Assembly (NCBI RefSeq): GCF_000284375.1
Contig: NC_017249.1
Span: 9,107,001 to 9,171,000, forward strand
From: Bradyrhizobium japonicum USDA 6
GTDB taxonomy: Bacteria; Pseudomonadota; Alphaproteobacteria; Rhizobiales; Xanthobacteraceae
Reading direction: 5' to 3'
DNA: 64,000 nucleotides
The translations under genes were made by a program, and so were the position numbers. A model generated the notes under the pieces. That model did no database searches. It was not told where the DNA came from and saw nothing but the letters and a program-made list of their open reading frames with translations. Positions 8,238 to 17,120 of the stretch are shown in pieces (position 1 is the first letter of the stretch; every line of letters starts with the position of its first letter).

Positions 8238-9577
8238 GCTCGCGGCCGCGAAAGCCCCCTCGCCGCAGCGATGCGCTCGGTTCCGCTGGCGAAGTGGACG
8301 CGCAAAGCTACACGGCGTTCGTCGGGGATCTGAAGCAGAAGATCGCGGCGGCACGCCACCGAGCCAGCTTGTCGATCAACCGCGAGCTAGTGACGCTCTA
8401 CTGGACGATCGGGCGCGACATCCTGGAACGGCAGGAGCGCGAAGGTTGGGGTGCCCGGGTGGTCGACCGTCTGGCTGGCGATCTTCGCCTGGCTTTCCCG
8501 GAAATGACCGGTTTATCGCCCCGGAATCTGAAATACATGCGCTCGTTCGCCGAGGCCTGGCCCAACGGCGAATTTGTGCAACAGGTTGTTGCACTATTGC
8601 CATGGGGGCATAACGTCCGTTTGCTCGACGCCGTCAAAACGCAGGAAGAGCGCACCTGGTACGCGCGGCAGGCAATTGAACACGGCTGGAGTCGTAACGT
8701 TCTTGTCCATCAGATCGAAAGCAAGCTTTTTGCCCGGCAAGGAAGCGCCCTCACCAATTTCTCGCGAACCCTGCCCGCAGAGCAGTCCGAGCTTGCCCAA
8801 CAAATCCTCAAAGACCCCTACACGTTCGACTTCCTCTCGCTTGGCCCAGACATGCTGGAGCGCGACCTCGAGCGTGGTTTGGTCGAGCATCTGCGTTCAC
8901 TCATCCTCGAGCTCGGCAAGGGCTTCGCATTCGTCGGCAGCCAATATCACCTCGAAGTCGGCGGGCAGGATTACTACTTGGACCTTCTTTTCTATCATCT
9001 GCGTCTTCGCTGCTTCGTGGTGATCGAGCTGAAGATCGAAGACTTCAAACCCGAATTTGCGGGAAAGATGAACTTTTACCTCTCGGCCGTGGACGAGCAA
9101 TTGCGCCATCCCGACGACAAACCGACCATCGGCATCATCTTGTGCAAAGGGCGCAACGAGGTGATCGTGGAATACGCGTTGCGAGACTCCAGCAAACCGA
9201 TGGGGGTCGCCCAGTATCAGCTCTCGGCTGCGTTGCCGCCACAACTCGAGGATGCCCTCCCGACGGCCGCGGAGTTCGCGCGAGAATTTCCACTGATGTC
9301 CGTGGTCAAGCTACGCATCGAAATCGAGCGCGCGGTACGCGATCTCGCGGACAAGCGAGGCGTCGCTTTCGACCGGCCGACCGGCATCATGAAAATGCTC
9401 CGTGATCTGCATCGAAATGGATCGGTGCCAAGTAGCACAGAGCAGATGCTCGACGCCCTCCACACCATGAACGAAGCTACGCATGGCATGGATGTGGACC
9501 CGGAGACCGCTGAACGCGCCGTCGAAATCGGCACGATCTTCCTTGGGGAACTCCAGAAACTGAATACAGACGAGTAA
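8234..9577 (+). CDS. DUF1016/YhcG-type PD-(D/E)xK nuclease-like protein
   Basis: The 447-aa product starts at ATG 8234, overlapping the integrase stop by 4 bp. It has the DUF1016 N-terminal module (LVTLYWTIGRDILERQ and LSPRNLKYMRSFAEAWP) followed by the YhcG nuclease-like domain. The latter shows YYLDLLFYHLRLRCFVVIELK, an Asp then ExK pattern of the PD-(D/E)xK fold, and KMNFYLSAVDEQLRHP. This family is often found in mobile elements and restriction-modification neighbourhoods. Its biochemical role is not settled. Coupling to the integrase suggests cargo or a stability function. Confidence 0.88.
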   Translation: MSSRPRKPPRRSDALGSAGEVDAQSYTAFVGDLKQKIAAARHRASLSINRELVTLYWTIGRDILERQEREGWGARVVDRLAGDLRLAFPEMTGLSPRNLKYMRSFAEAWPNGEFVQQVVALLPWGHNVRLLDAVKTQEERTWYARQAIEHGWSRNVLVHQIESKLFARQGSALTNFSRTLPAEQSELAQQILKDPYTFDFLSLGPDMLERDLERGLVEHLRSLILELGKGFAFVGSQYHLEVGGQDYYLDLLFYHLRLRCFVVIELKIEDFKPEFAGKMNFYLSAVDEQLRHPDDKPTIGIILCKGRNEVIVEYALRDSSKPMGVAQYQLSAALPPQLEDALPTAAEFAREFPLMSVVKLRIEIERAVRDLADKRGVAFDRPTGIMKMLRDLHRNGSVPSSTEQMLDALHTMNEATHGMDVDPETAERAVEIGTIFLGELQKLNTDE

Positions 9578-9578
9578 G

Positions 9579-10832
9579 GTGCTTTTCGCGGCAAATCCGA
9601 CACCGACAAAACCCCAGAAAGCACAGGACAATCTCGTGGAAGACAGCTGGCCGACGTGGCTCAAAATTATGGAGAACGGCGCCGTCGGAGAAGCGCGTAC
9701 GCGTTCTTTTCTCATCGACCGGTTCTGGGTTCTCGAGCGGAGCGTAGATACCGACGGGGCCGATTTTCTCATACAGCGACGCACCACCACGCAGCGATTT
9801 ACCGATAGAGTCCCGCCGCGCGTCGGAGTGATACAGGCAAAATATTTTCAGGATCGCCGCACAACGCACTACATTCCCAAAAGCTACGTGGTTGACGACA
9901 AAGGAATGCCGCTCGAAGGCTTCTTCGCGCTTCTTCACGTCGGCCGGGAGGACGACGGCGAGATGTACCTGCTGTCGGCCCGGCAAATCGTCAACACGCT
10001 ATCCATCAGCAGCACCCATTCACCGGAAAGCTACGTCGTCGGCACGACTGCGCTCCAAGGCACTTTTAGAATTAATGCCCGTAAGCTCGCACTCGATCAG
10101 ATCGAGCATAGCTTGAAGAGCCAGACCTACTACCAGTCGGCCGCCTTCCTGGACAAGCTCAACATTCCCTATCGGCGCTTCAGCGAAGACGACATCGACT
10201 TTCCTTGGACACTTCCGCTTCCGAACCCCGTCGGTGAAATCCCGAAGATGTTTGTTGAGCAAAAAGAGGAGCTCAGAAAGATCGTTTTCGACATGGAGGA
10301 GGTGTTGGGAGCCATCGACGCGGTCCTTACAGAAAAAGACCCGCGTCGAGCGCTCGAGCTGATGGACGCGCTGCGTTACCATGTCGATGGTTACGGCAAG
10401 ATCACCTTCGGCGGCCGGGGAGACTTCAACTGGGGCGATTTTCCAGACGCCCTCGACACCCACGACCGCTGGCGCCAAGGCCTCCAGACAGACGGACTGC
10501 TAGAGCCTTACATCGCAATGGGCGATAAACTGCAAGTGGCTCTTGTATCCCATACAGCCGCTCATCCGCTAACCGATAAGGGCAGCTTCCTCCAGGCGAT
10601 CATTGAATATGATCGGGATACGCTCAACGTCATTGAGCTGTCGGTCAAATCGGGCACGGCCGCCGAGAGGGAACCGGAAATCAAGACCCCCGGGCATGTC
10701 CGCATGGCAAGCTCGCTCGGCGAGTGGGTCCCACGCAAAATCAAACCGATGGACTACACGATCGAGAACGTCTGGTGGAATGTCATGCGCTACGTCATCG
10801 AAGAGCGCTATCCCGACCCACACTTCGACTAG
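9579..10832 (+). CDS. Large protein with N-terminal DUF4365-like nuclease domain
   Basis: A 417-aa frame starts at GTG 9579 only two bases after the previous stop, so it is probably co-transcribed. An ATG at 9669 (MENGAVGEART) is an alternative start. Residues about 30-75 show a PD-(D/E)xK pattern: GAVGEARTRSFL (Glu), DTDGADFLIQ (Asp) and GVIQAKYF (QxK). This is the layout of DUF4365-type nuclease domains. The remainder (about residues 130-417) is not recognised; it contains a helical stretch around EEVLGAIDAVLTEKDPRRAL. A role in DNA conflict is inferred from the fold and the neighbours. Confidence 0.75.
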   Translation: MLFAANPTPTKPQKAQDNLVEDSWPTWLKIMENGAVGEARTRSFLIDRFWVLERSVDTDGADFLIQRRTTTQRFTDRVPPRVGVIQAKYFQDRRTTHYIPKSYVVDDKGMPLEGFFALLHVGREDDGEMYLLSARQIVNTLSISSTHSPESYVVGTTALQGTFRINARKLALDQIEHSLKSQTYYQSAAFLDKLNIPYRRFSEDDIDFPWTLPLPNPVGEIPKMFVEQKEELRKIVFDMEEVLGAIDAVLTEKDPRRALELMDALRYHVDGYGKITFGGRGDFNWGDFPDALDTHDRWRQGLQTDGLLEPYIAMGDKLQVALVSHTAAHPLTDKGSFLQAIIEYDRDTLNVIELSVKSGTAAEREPEIKTPGHVRMASSLGEWVPRKIKPMDYTIENVWWNVMRYVIEERYPDPHFD

Positions 10833-10861
10833 CTTGCGGCAACTCCCTGCACGCGCAACGC

Positions 10862-10886
10862 CAGGGCCTTCGGCCCTGTTGTTGCT
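10862..10886. terminator. Probable terminator between convergent genes
   Basis: The hairpin CAGGGCC-TTC-GGCCCTG followed by TTGTTGCTT lies between the end of the DUF4365-like gene and the end of the convergent ATPase gene. The U-tract is imperfect. Confidence 0.5.
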
Positions 10887-10922
10887 TGATCGCGAGATTG
10901 TCGCGTAGCCTCCGTGAGTCGC

Positions 10923-13412
10923 TTAACGGCGATCTAACCGGCGATAGTATCGCTTCTGTCCGTTACTCGGATCAACGTAGGTAAAGCAGTCCGCGAGACT
11001 ATCAATGCTCTGCAACACCCCCAGCAAGGCGTAGGCGTTGAAAGGCGTCCCCGCGCCGGTCTCGTAGTGGCTGACGAAATTCCCAACGATCGATGGCACA
11101 TGATGGTTTTGGAGATCGGCGATCTGCTGAGGCGTCAGCACACACCGATTGGCCGCATGATAAAGCTTCACGGCCTCGCCGATTGCGTCGATGTAGGTCG
11201 AAAGCGTCCGCTTGTCACCACGGGTGGCATAGTCCGGTGGAACAGGGATCTCCAACTTGGCGATAATCTGTCCCAGCTTGTATTCGAGATATTGCCGCAG
11301 GATCGGCGCACCAATATCGATCTGGCCAGCATTCAGGTGCTGCAACGCCTGCGCCTTGAGACGATCCGCCTCCTGGGCCGATACCATGAGCCGCCCCTTT
11401 GGAGGCATGCCTTGGAGCTTCTGGTGATGCCAATCCGCAGTGCCATTGAGCTTGTCGAAGTACTTCTCCAGGCTGGTGTCATGGCTCAGGAAAATGAACT
11501 GCAGCCCGTCCGGCACAGCGCCATAGCGTAGCAACGTCCGCACGGCGTCCATCAACGCGAACTGGTGACCAGCGTCAAAGCTCGATGTCACGTCGTCGAG
11601 CACCATGAAGCGCGGAACACCGCTGTGCTTGGTCGCGGCCGCGAAGAAAATCGCAGCCGCCACAGCGTTCCGATAGCTTTCCGAGAGTAGAGCCCGGGCA
11701 CTGAGGTCCTGTAGGCCGAAGAAGTCCGCGAGCTTTAGATCAACGTTTTCGCTGTTCTGCGCGCGGCTCAGGGTCGGCTTCACATCGGGACCGCCTCGCA
11801 CGAACCGGCCGAACAGATCCTGACAAGCGGTCTGAATCTCGCCAATCCGCTCGTTGGCCAGTTCGGCTTCGGCATCAGCAAAGCTTTGGCCGGCGCGCGT
11901 GATGAATGTCTTCCAGCGATTCAGAACCTTGAGCTTGTCCTGTTTCACCTTGAGCACCGGCTCGCCGCTCTCGTATTCCAGCACGGCATCGCGGAACTGC
12001 TTTGCGAAGCTGAGGATGCGGGTTACCTGCACCAATGAGGGAGGCAAGCGCGCCTGCAACGCGTCGGCCTCACCTCGCACCCGAGCAAGAGTTTCGCCAC
12101 GCTGCGTTTCAAGAACCCCGAGGCGCGCCTTGATGATCTCCAGGTCGGAGGTCGCCAAATCCCCCTTCTTGGCGGCCAAATCGAACGCTACGTGCAAGCG
12201 ATCACCCGTCGCGATCGCCATGGCCGGCGCCTCTTCAAGCTTGCGTAGCTTCGCGATCCCAGGCGCTGTGGCGACATCGTTGATGAGTTCGGCCCCGAGC
12301 TGAGCGGCTACATCGTATTTAGCGATCTTGCCTTCCAGCCGCGGCTTTAGAGCATCACTACCTTTCGCCTCGCAAACTGGGCATTGATTCGGGTCGTGCC
12401 AATCGGAGCCGGACACCACAGCCAGCGCATCGCGCAAAAGGGCGTGCAATGCTTCCGCGCCGACGCTGCGCACGGCCTCGTCTCTTCTTCCGGCCAACTC
12501 GAGCAGCCGATCAACGTCGGCCAATTCCTCTACCGTGACCTCAAGCCCCGCCAGCGACGTGGCGGAGGTCGTTAGCGTGTCCAGCGTCTTTCGCGCTTCG
12601 CCGCCTTCCTGTTTCTCGATCGCCAACTCTGCCGCTTCGAAATCGAGATCCATTACCGAGGCCTCGCCGATCAATGGCTTGAGCAAGGCGATGGCGGATA
12701 AGGCGGCGGTTACCGCCGCCTTCAGATCGGAGAGTTTATCGACGGCGGCGCTTCCCGCTCCGGCGACCTCGTCATGCGCCGCAATGACACGCCGCTCGAT
12801 CGCACTCAACGCGCGCGCGCCTGTGGTCACCTCGGCATCAAGCGCGGAGAGGCCCAGATCACTGTTGACGTTCTGCGTTCGCTTGGCGCCGTCCAGAGCC
12901 TGACGTAGCCGGGAGTATCGGCTCAGTCCCACGAGCGATGCGAAAGAACGTCCCCGCTCCAAGGCGGAGATATCGATGAGCTTTGCGAACCGATTATAGT
13001 CGACGAGGACGAAATCCTCCTGCAGGCTCGCGAGGAACTGCTGCGGGTCGGCATGACCGCTCGGCGAAGTCACTAGGCGCGCACCGTTGGCAGCCCGCAC
13101 CACCTTGATCGCCACATCTGGCGAGGCGTCATCGCTGGCGAATATCAGATCAACCGTCGCTTGCTGCCCGGGATGGAAGCGATTCACGATATAGCTGTCG
13201 CCCTGCTCGGCTTCCTGGAGCGCCTTCAGGCGCGGGACAATGCCGTGGATCGCGAAGCAAACGGCTTCGAATATGGAGCTTTTACCGACGCCGTTCGGCG
13301 CATGCACCGAGTTGACGGCGTCAGATTTGAACTTGAGGACGAGCGGGTCACCGTCATTATTGATCCCACGAAAACCCTCGATGGACAGGCTGCCCAGGAA
13401 ATACCGCGTCAT
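10923..13412 (-). CDS. SMC/RecF-like ABC ATPase (ABC-3C-type candidate)
   Basis: The 829-aa product has an N-terminal ABC half with Walker A at about residues 39-46 (APNGVGKS). A long middle region carries a zinc-hook-like CPVCEAK (C344, C347). The C-terminal half has the signature LLSESYRNA (574-585), Walker B RFMVLDDVTSSFD (601-613) and H-loop LSHDTS (H644). A further 170-residue tail follows. This is the SbcC/RecF/AAA_23 layout. Its start overlaps the stop of a 74-aa gene by 4 bp. ATPase plus small middle protein is the hallmark of the ABC three-component conflict systems described by the Aravind group. That assignment is inference; a stand-alone repair ATPase is the alternative. Confidence 0.85.
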   Translation of the reverse strand: MTRYFLGSLSIEGFRGINNDGDPLVLKFKSDAVNSVHAPNGVGKSSIFEAVCFAIHGIVPRLKALQEAEQGDSYIVNRFHPGQQATVDLIFASDDASPDVAIKVVRAANGARLVTSPSGHADPQQFLASLQEDFVLVDYNRFAKLIDISALERGRSFASLVGLSRYSRLRQALDGAKRTQNVNSDLGLSALDAEVTTGARALSAIERRVIAAHDEVAGAGSAAVDKLSDLKAAVTAALSAIALLKPLIGEASVMDLDFEAAELAIEKQEGGEARKTLDTLTTSATSLAGLEVTVEELADVDRLLELAGRRDEAVRSVGAEALHALLRDALAVVSGSDWHDPNQCPVCEAKGSDALKPRLEGKIAKYDVAAQLGAELINDVATAPGIAKLRKLEEAPAMAIATGDRLHVAFDLAAKKGDLATSDLEIIKARLGVLETQRGETLARVRGEADALQARLPPSLVQVTRILSFAKQFRDAVLEYESGEPVLKVKQDKLKVLNRWKTFITRAGQSFADAEAELANERIGEIQTACQDLFGRFVRGGPDVKPTLSRAQNSENVDLKLADFFGLQDLSARALLSESYRNAVAAAIFFAAATKHSGVPRFMVLDDVTSSFDAGHQFALMDAVRTLLRYGAVPDGLQFIFLSHDTSLEKYFDKLNGTADWHHQKLQGMPPKGRLMVSAQEADRLKAQALQHLNAGQIDIGAPILRQYLEYKLGQIIAKLEIPVPPDYATRGDKRTLSTYIDAIGEAVKLYHAANRCVLTPQQIADLQNHHVPSIVGNFVSHYETGAGTPFNAYALLGVLQSIDSLADCFTYVDPSNGQKRYYRRLDRR

Positions 13413-13633
13413 GCCTTGTCCTCGCCCAGAGGGATGGACATGCCATCAAGCGCATCCAGTACCGCCTTATGAAACTCGCCGATTGTTGCCCGGCTTGGCG
13501 CGGTGTCACCTCCCGAATCCAGCAGATGCAAATTGTCGAAGAGGATCTTCGCGCATTCGGGATCGATCTGTACAGCCTCGGCCCTAAACAAAGCGAGATT
13601 GTCCTCGAAAGTATTTTCCAGCTTAAACTTCAT
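13409..13633 (-). CDS. 74-aa putative middle component preceding ABC ATPase
   Basis: A short, acidic, mostly helical protein (MKFKLENTFEDNLALFR at the start, GEDKA at the end). Its stop codon overlaps the ATPase start (ATGA). No family is recognised by eye. Small coupled proteins of about 70-150 aa are the usual middle component of ABC-3C systems, so it may bridge the ATPase and an effector. The unusual dependence of the ATPase on this tiny gene for translation supports a functional pair. Confidence 0.75.
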   Translation of the reverse strand: MKFKLENTFEDNLALFRAEAVQIDPECAKILFDNLHLLDSGGDTAPSRATIGEFHKAVLDALDGMSIPLGEDKA

Positions 13634-13722
13634 ACGCTCCCCCGACTTCCGCCCAATGCACTTCTATTTGATTTCAGTGCGCGCGTGCAATTCTGCGACG
13701 ATCAAGCGATTGCGTCTCATCA

Positions 13723-14499
13723 TCAGGCTGTCTCTGTTTCGTTGTCGCTCTTGCGAAGCTTCCGCCATGCCGGAAGGATGAACGGCTGCCCATGATCGAT
13801 CGGCACGCGCATGGTGGTCTCGCCATATTCACCCGGCGGCCCTAGTGCTACGACCTGACGGCTTTGATAGGAGAACGGCTCGTCCGGCGGTGCGACCGTG
13901 TAGCGCTCCGGCAATCGCCTCAGAACCGAGGTTCGATAAATCCAGATGTCGTTGCCCTTGAGAAGGACGATGAGCTGTCGCAGGCGCCGGCGAACCGCGA
14001 TCTCCGTCGCGGGGGGAATGTCGACGAGAATATCTCGCTGCGACCAGGACAAGCCAACGAGGATATCGAAAAGCTCCTGCGCATAGGCTCCAGTTTCCTC
14101 ATCGAGCGTTGTCTCGATAATGCAGGCCACGTCGTGCGAGCGGGCCGCCTCCGTATAGAGCGCGCCCTCGTCCGCTGTCGCACTGGCGATGTCATAGTCG
14201 TTGCGGGGGATGAGCCGGTCCTCATCTTCCATCAGCGCGGAAAGGACTTCCGGCGCACTTACGGTCGGCGTCATTTCCGAAAGCTCGGAGCCAAGGATAA
14301 TGCGTTCACGATGAACTTGCAGCGCTTTTGCCAACCGTTCAGCCGTTGTCACTGCAATTGGCGCATTCTCATTCTCGATCATACGAAGCATGCGAATGCT
14401 GACACCGATTTCACTCGCCATTTCCTTTTGGGTCGACAGCCTTTCAAGCTGCTCCCTCAGGGCTTTCACCGCCTTCCCGTTCGGCACGACCTTCCTCAT
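13723..14499 (-). CDS. XRE-type HTH protein with unknown C-terminal domain
   Basis: The start is set at ATG 14499 (MRKVVPNGKAVKALRE); an upstream in-frame extension lacks conservation-like features. Residues about 10-65 are a Cro/CI-type HTH (QKEMASEIGVSIRMLRMIEN). Residues 90-258 are an unrecognised acidic alpha/beta domain ending FILPAWRKLRKSD. The C-terminal region is long for a plain repressor, so it could be a sensor or the third component of the ATPase system. It is the first gene of the unit, 90 bp upstream of the 74-aa gene. Confidence 0.8.
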   Translation of the reverse strand: MRKVVPNGKAVKALREQLERLSTQKEMASEIGVSIRMLRMIENENAPIAVTTAERLAKALQVHRERIILGSELSEMTPTVSAPEVLSALMEDEDRLIPRNDYDIASATADEGALYTEAARSHDVACIIETTLDEETGAYAQELFDILVGLSWSQRDILVDIPPATEIAVRRRLRQLIVLLKGNDIWIYRTSVLRRLPERYTVAPPDEPFSYQSRQVVALGPPGEYGETTMRVPIDHGQPFILPAWRKLRKSDNETETA

Positions 14500-14632
14500 C
14501 TCAACCTCATCCCGTGTATTCGATGACTCAAAATTTACATGAGGGAGCCTGGCAGCGTGAGGCAGCCGACCGGAATCGGAGCGGCACACTGGCGGCAAAC
14601 CAGCAAACTGGGCAATTCAACGTGCAGTACCC

Positions 14633-14676
14633 TTGACTAGGCATTTATGACCGGCCATTTATGACCGGTCAAGGAG
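14633..14676 (+). promoter_or_regulatory. Promoter region with 13-bp direct repeat
   Basis: CATTTATGACCGG occurs at 14642-14654 and 14656-14668 (period 14). It sits just after a -35-like TTGACT at 14633 and just before the ribosome site AAGGAGA. The placement inside the promoter/leader suggests an operator for the following 184-aa gene. Confidence 0.5.
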
Positions 14677-14685
14677 ACCTTTATC

Positions 14686-15240
14686 ATGCTTCGTTACAAT
14701 CCGGAGAAATTCGCCTCGCTCTCGGAGTCCGACATCGGTCAGCGGATTTGGTCGTTTCTTACGAAGCCCGCCACTATCGCTCGCTTGGAGACGGCCTCGG
14801 AGCTCGGAAAGCCTGCCGTCGAGGGCATCGAGGAGCAGCTTCTGGAGGAGTTTCGCGAAGATGTTCTGGTTGACCGCGTCAAGCAGATGGTCGGCCACAT
14901 GGTCAGGCAGATATTGGAACAGCGCGATTGGGTTCTCGACCAAAGCGACGTGAAGGTTCAGTCGGTGCCCTTCAGCAAGGCGGCACGTTACAGGCGGCCC
15001 GATTGGATCACCTTCCATGCCTTCCGCAATACCAAAGACCCGCGCGACGTCGTCATCACCGACCGTCGGCAGAACGCGCCTCTGCCGAAAGACGCTCGCT
15101 GGACCTTCTACGCAACCTTTGCCAGCCCCTTGAAGGCGGCGGTTGCGTTCGGCGTCAATGACACCCCCAAACTTCGCCGACAAGTGCAGACCCACGGTTT
15201 TCACCGTGTCCACATCCCGCGAATGCTGCGACGCGCCTAA
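14686..15240 (+). CDS. 184-aa protein of unknown function
   Basis: ATG 14686 follows the strong ribosome site AAGGAGACC. The protein is soluble, with a helical N-terminal half (EGIEEQLLEEFREDVLVDRVKQ, residues about 45-75) and a basic beta-rich C-terminal half (PDWITFHAF, WTFYATFASPLKAA). I recognise no domain. It lies between the divergent XRE operon and the STAND NTPase gene, in a stretch of defence-like genes. Its expression is probably controlled through the direct repeats in its leader. Confidence 0.75.
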   Translation: MLRYNPEKFASLSESDIGQRIWSFLTKPATIARLETASELGKPAVEGIEEQLLEEFREDVLVDRVKQMVGHMVRQILEQRDWVLDQSDVKVQSVPFSKAARYRRPDWITFHAFRNTKDPRDVVITDRRQNAPLPKDARWTFYATFASPLKAAVAFGVNDTPKLRRQVQTHGFHRVHIPRMLRRA

Positions 15241-15259
15241 TCCAGGAGAAATTGAAGGC

Positions 15260-15337
15260 ATGATGCAGTTCAACGACAGGTGCGACAGAGCGGATACCCA
15301 TCGCCGAACGCGAGCGGCCATCGCACGCTTTTATTGA
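15260..15337 (+). CDS. Possible 25-aa micro-ORF
   Basis: ATGATG at 15260 is preceded by AGGAGAAATTGAAGG and gives a very basic 25-aa peptide (ending RAAIARFY) before TGA. It fits the gap between the 184-aa gene and the STAND gene. Only the ribosome site and spacing support it; it may be leader sequence. Confidence 0.3.
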   Translation: MMQFNDRCDRADTHRRTRAAIARFY

Positions 15338-15358
15338 GCCATAACGAGACCGCCAGAT

Positions 15359-17120
15359 ATGGAAACGTTCAACCTTGATCCCCGTCAACTTGCCCGGATC
15401 GAAGCCGTTCATCGCGGGTTCCTCTATCAGCACCTCTATGCCGCCGCGTGTCTGTTTGATGCTGCCCGGGCCGGTGTGACCCATGTCATCGTCGAGAATG
15501 ATGAAGACGTCGAACTCGTCCAGCCTGACAGACGAATCTACCTACAAGTCAAAACTCGGGCATCTAACCTTATTCTAAGCGACATTGATGGCGCACTCTC
15601 AAGGTTCGCGGCTATTAGACAGGAGCACGAGGAAGGTCGACGGAGCGGTTCATGCCAGTTCGTCATAGTATCGAATAGTGCGCCTGGGCCGGAATTTGCC
15701 AAGCTTATCACAGGTAAAGAATGGCCGTCCGACACCAGGCTCCATTGGCCGCAATCACCGGCGGTAGACGAAGCCCTTCCCTTGCCGTGGAGGACCATCG
15801 CGGATGGTTTCGAGGCGTGCCGAGCGGCTGCCGAAACGCTTCCTTTTTCCGTATTGGCTCCAGAAACCCTCGTCTGGAAAATCGCTGGCCGGATGATGGC
15901 AGCAGCGGGTGGGATTGAGCCAAGCTCCAATCACACGTTCACGGTTGAGGAATTACCGGCACTCTTCGAGCAGCTTGTTGTCCAACTCCAAGATTTTCCT
16001 GCTCCGCCGCTTCGATATCGTCCGCAGGAACATGAACCAAATCTGGCAAATGGCCAACGCGTGCGGCTCGTCGTCGGCCTCTCCGGTGCAGGAAAGACGT
16101 CCTGGGTTTCTCAGACAGCTCTGCATACTTCTGACCGTCTGGCATATTACGATATTGCCGAGATATCCGGCCCTGCGCTGGCCAATGCCGTCGCACGCGA
16201 ACTTGCAGCTCGCATCTTCGGATCGCGTGGCGGCAAGCTAGGCGAGATCTTGTTACCGGGCGCAAGCGGCACCGAAATCCTGTTTGCGATCGGTCGCCAC
16301 CTAGCCGAGGACAAACTCACCGCGACTGTGGTGTTGGATAACGCGCATCGCATTGCAGCCGCGGATTTGGTTTCGCTGGTCGGGGCCTCCGATCAGCTGC
16401 AGTTTGTGCTTCTCGCCCAGCCCAGCGCAACGATCGCCCGAATCGAGGCAACGCTTGGCGTGAAGGCGGAGTTGCTTCTCGGCTGGTCCAATGAGACGGC
16501 CGCGGCCGAGGGAGCGTCGCTCGGATGCCGTGGGGATTTCTCAGACTATGAGCGCTTGTTGAAAATCACTGGCGGGCTGCCGCTCTACGTCCAGAATGCG
16601 CTGAAAATTGCGGCTGAAAGCTACGAGGGGGTGGTCACCCGAGTCTGCGCGGCGCTTGAGGACCGCACCCATATTGTCGAGACTGCGCAAGAACTTATTC
16701 TGTCAGATGTCTTCGACAGATTTAACGACCCTGAGCGCCGCGCTGTCGCGGCGCTCAGTCTCAGCGACGTCCCACTGACTCAATCCGAAGCCAGTGTCGT
16801 ATTGAAGCGCGCCTTCGACCTCGAGCCGGAGATCGCGGCCACGGCATTCAGGCGATTGCGAACAAGCGGTACAATCCAGATTTTCGGTGTCGATCGTTTC
16901 AAGATTCACGATGCGATGAGACCGCTCGGCCGCACCTACCTGAGTGACGCCGGGGGTGAGCATCTGCAAAATGCACGCGAGGCCATTCGCGACCTCCTTA
17001 TAAAGGCACTACCCAACGATCACGACCGTCAAAGAGTTTTTCTTCTCCTGAGGATGTTTGTCGCTCTTGGGAACGTGAAGCCTCTCGTTGAGATGGCCAC
17101 CGACGAGATATTTCACGAAC
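15359..17120 (+). pseudogene. DUF4297-like nuclease-STAND NTPase, C-terminus removed by IS630
   Basis: About 587 native residues remain. Residues 1-110 form a PD-(D/E)xK nuclease of the DUF4297/Cap4 kind: RGFLYQHLYAA, VIVENDEDVEL (acidic residues) and YLQVKTRAS (QxK). A P-loop NTPase follows, with GLSGAGKTS at 240-248, a Walker B-like TVVLDNAH and the STAND/NB-ARC mark GGLPLYV. Nuclease plus STAND ATPase is the layout of Avs-type antiviral sensors, whose C-terminal repeats bind phage proteins. Here IS630 cuts in at a TA at 17121 and the frame stops inside the IS end, so the sensor is missing and no remainder is found to the right. Loss of function is likely. Confidence 0.8.

Noticed and set aside
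10020..10478. Minus-strand frame within the DUF4365-like gene
   Set aside because: Shadow of the real gene; no motif.
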